DNA of 5,361 nt, taken from Schlesneria sp. Its GTDB lineage: Bacteria > Planctomycetota > Planctomycetia > Planctomycetales > Planctomycetaceae. Below the pieces are notes generated by a model. The model had not been told where the DNA came from and searched no databases. It saw only the letters and a list, made by a program, of their open reading frames with translations. This document shows positions 5,179 through 5,361 of the stretch, piece by piece. The stretch spans positions 1 to 5,361 of the forward strand of contig JANXOO010000261.1 of NCBI GenBank assembly GCA_025353525.1, given 5' to 3'. Each line of letters starts with the position of its first letter. The first letter of the stretch is position 1. The translations under genes and the position numbers were made by a program.

Positions 5179-5361
5179 TCCTTTGGCGACTTGCAAAGAT
5201 TGATGGTTGACGAAGCGATTGCCGATGCTGACAATGCCGTTGCCTCGATTGAAAAAGAGAGCGCTATACTCCGCGCGGTCTGAATTGAGGCCGCGAAAAA
5301 CTTCAACGATTCATGGAAAGTGCGTGACCAGCGATGAATCGGCATCGAACGCGGGAACGGA
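5179..5361 (+). other. Tail region: possible promoter, hairpin and start of a next gene
   Basis: No T-rich terminator hairpin directly follows the kinase. A good -10-like TATACT lies at 5265-5270, with TTGCCT at 5240-5245 as a poor -35 and a long 19-bp spacer. CGCGGTC (5274-5280) pairs with GGCCGCG (5289-5295), including one G-U pair, around an 8-nt loop. A 26-codon frame runs from ATG 5203 to TGA 5281-5283. It is in the kinase frame just past the kinase stop and has an acidic, helix-like composition. Possible starts of a gene running off the right edge are GTG 5324 (reading MTSDESASNAGT, with GGA 6 nt upstream) and ATG 5334. The visible part is too short to identify. Confidence 0.35.

Overview
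The window looks like chromosomal DNA of a planctomycete with moderate GC content, probably in or near Planctomycetaceae. I infer this from a bacterial formylmethanofuran-dehydrogenase-type subunit A gene (fhcA), which outside archaea is known mainly from methylotrophic proteobacteria and planctomycetes. It is also suggested by a lysine/glutamate-rich PepSY-like exported protein beside an OmpR-type two-component pair. No database search was possible, so the taxonomy is an inference.

Layout, all genes on the + strand: (1) 1-274 is a leader region without a convincing gene, holding two interlocking perfect 9-bp inverted repeats. (2) 275-535 is a small uncharacterised protein of 86 aa. It is followed after 9 nt by (3) fhcA (545-2224), the hydrolase-type subunit of the formyltransferase/hydrolase complex of tetrahydromethanopterin-linked C1 metabolism. 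(4) A hairpin overlaps the fhcA stop codon, and a 127-bp gap follows. (5) 2352-2849 encodes a secreted protein of 165 aa with two tandem PepSY-like repeats. (6) 2850-3035 is an intergenic region carrying a nested inverted-repeat element flanked by a 9-bp exact direct repeat, then a second stem-loop. (7) 3036-3716 is an OmpR-family response regulator. (8) 3721-5178 is a membrane sensor histidine kinase, which starts at TTG 4 nt after the regulator's stop. (9) 5179-5361 is a tail with a possible promoter, a GC-rich hairpin and perhaps the start of another gene.

Two functional modules sit side by side. The first is a C1-metabolism unit (small ORF plus fhcA). Its partner subunits fhcB, fhcC and fhcD are not in the window. 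The second is a signalling unit: the PepSY-like protein probably acts outside the cytoplasmic membrane near the kinase's sensor domain, the kinase phosphorylates the regulator, and the regulator controls transcription. Its signal is unknown. I see no tRNA, rRNA, CRISPR array, transposase or prophage gene. The least explained items are the nested repeat element at 2872-2945 and the pseudoknot-like leader at 89-159.
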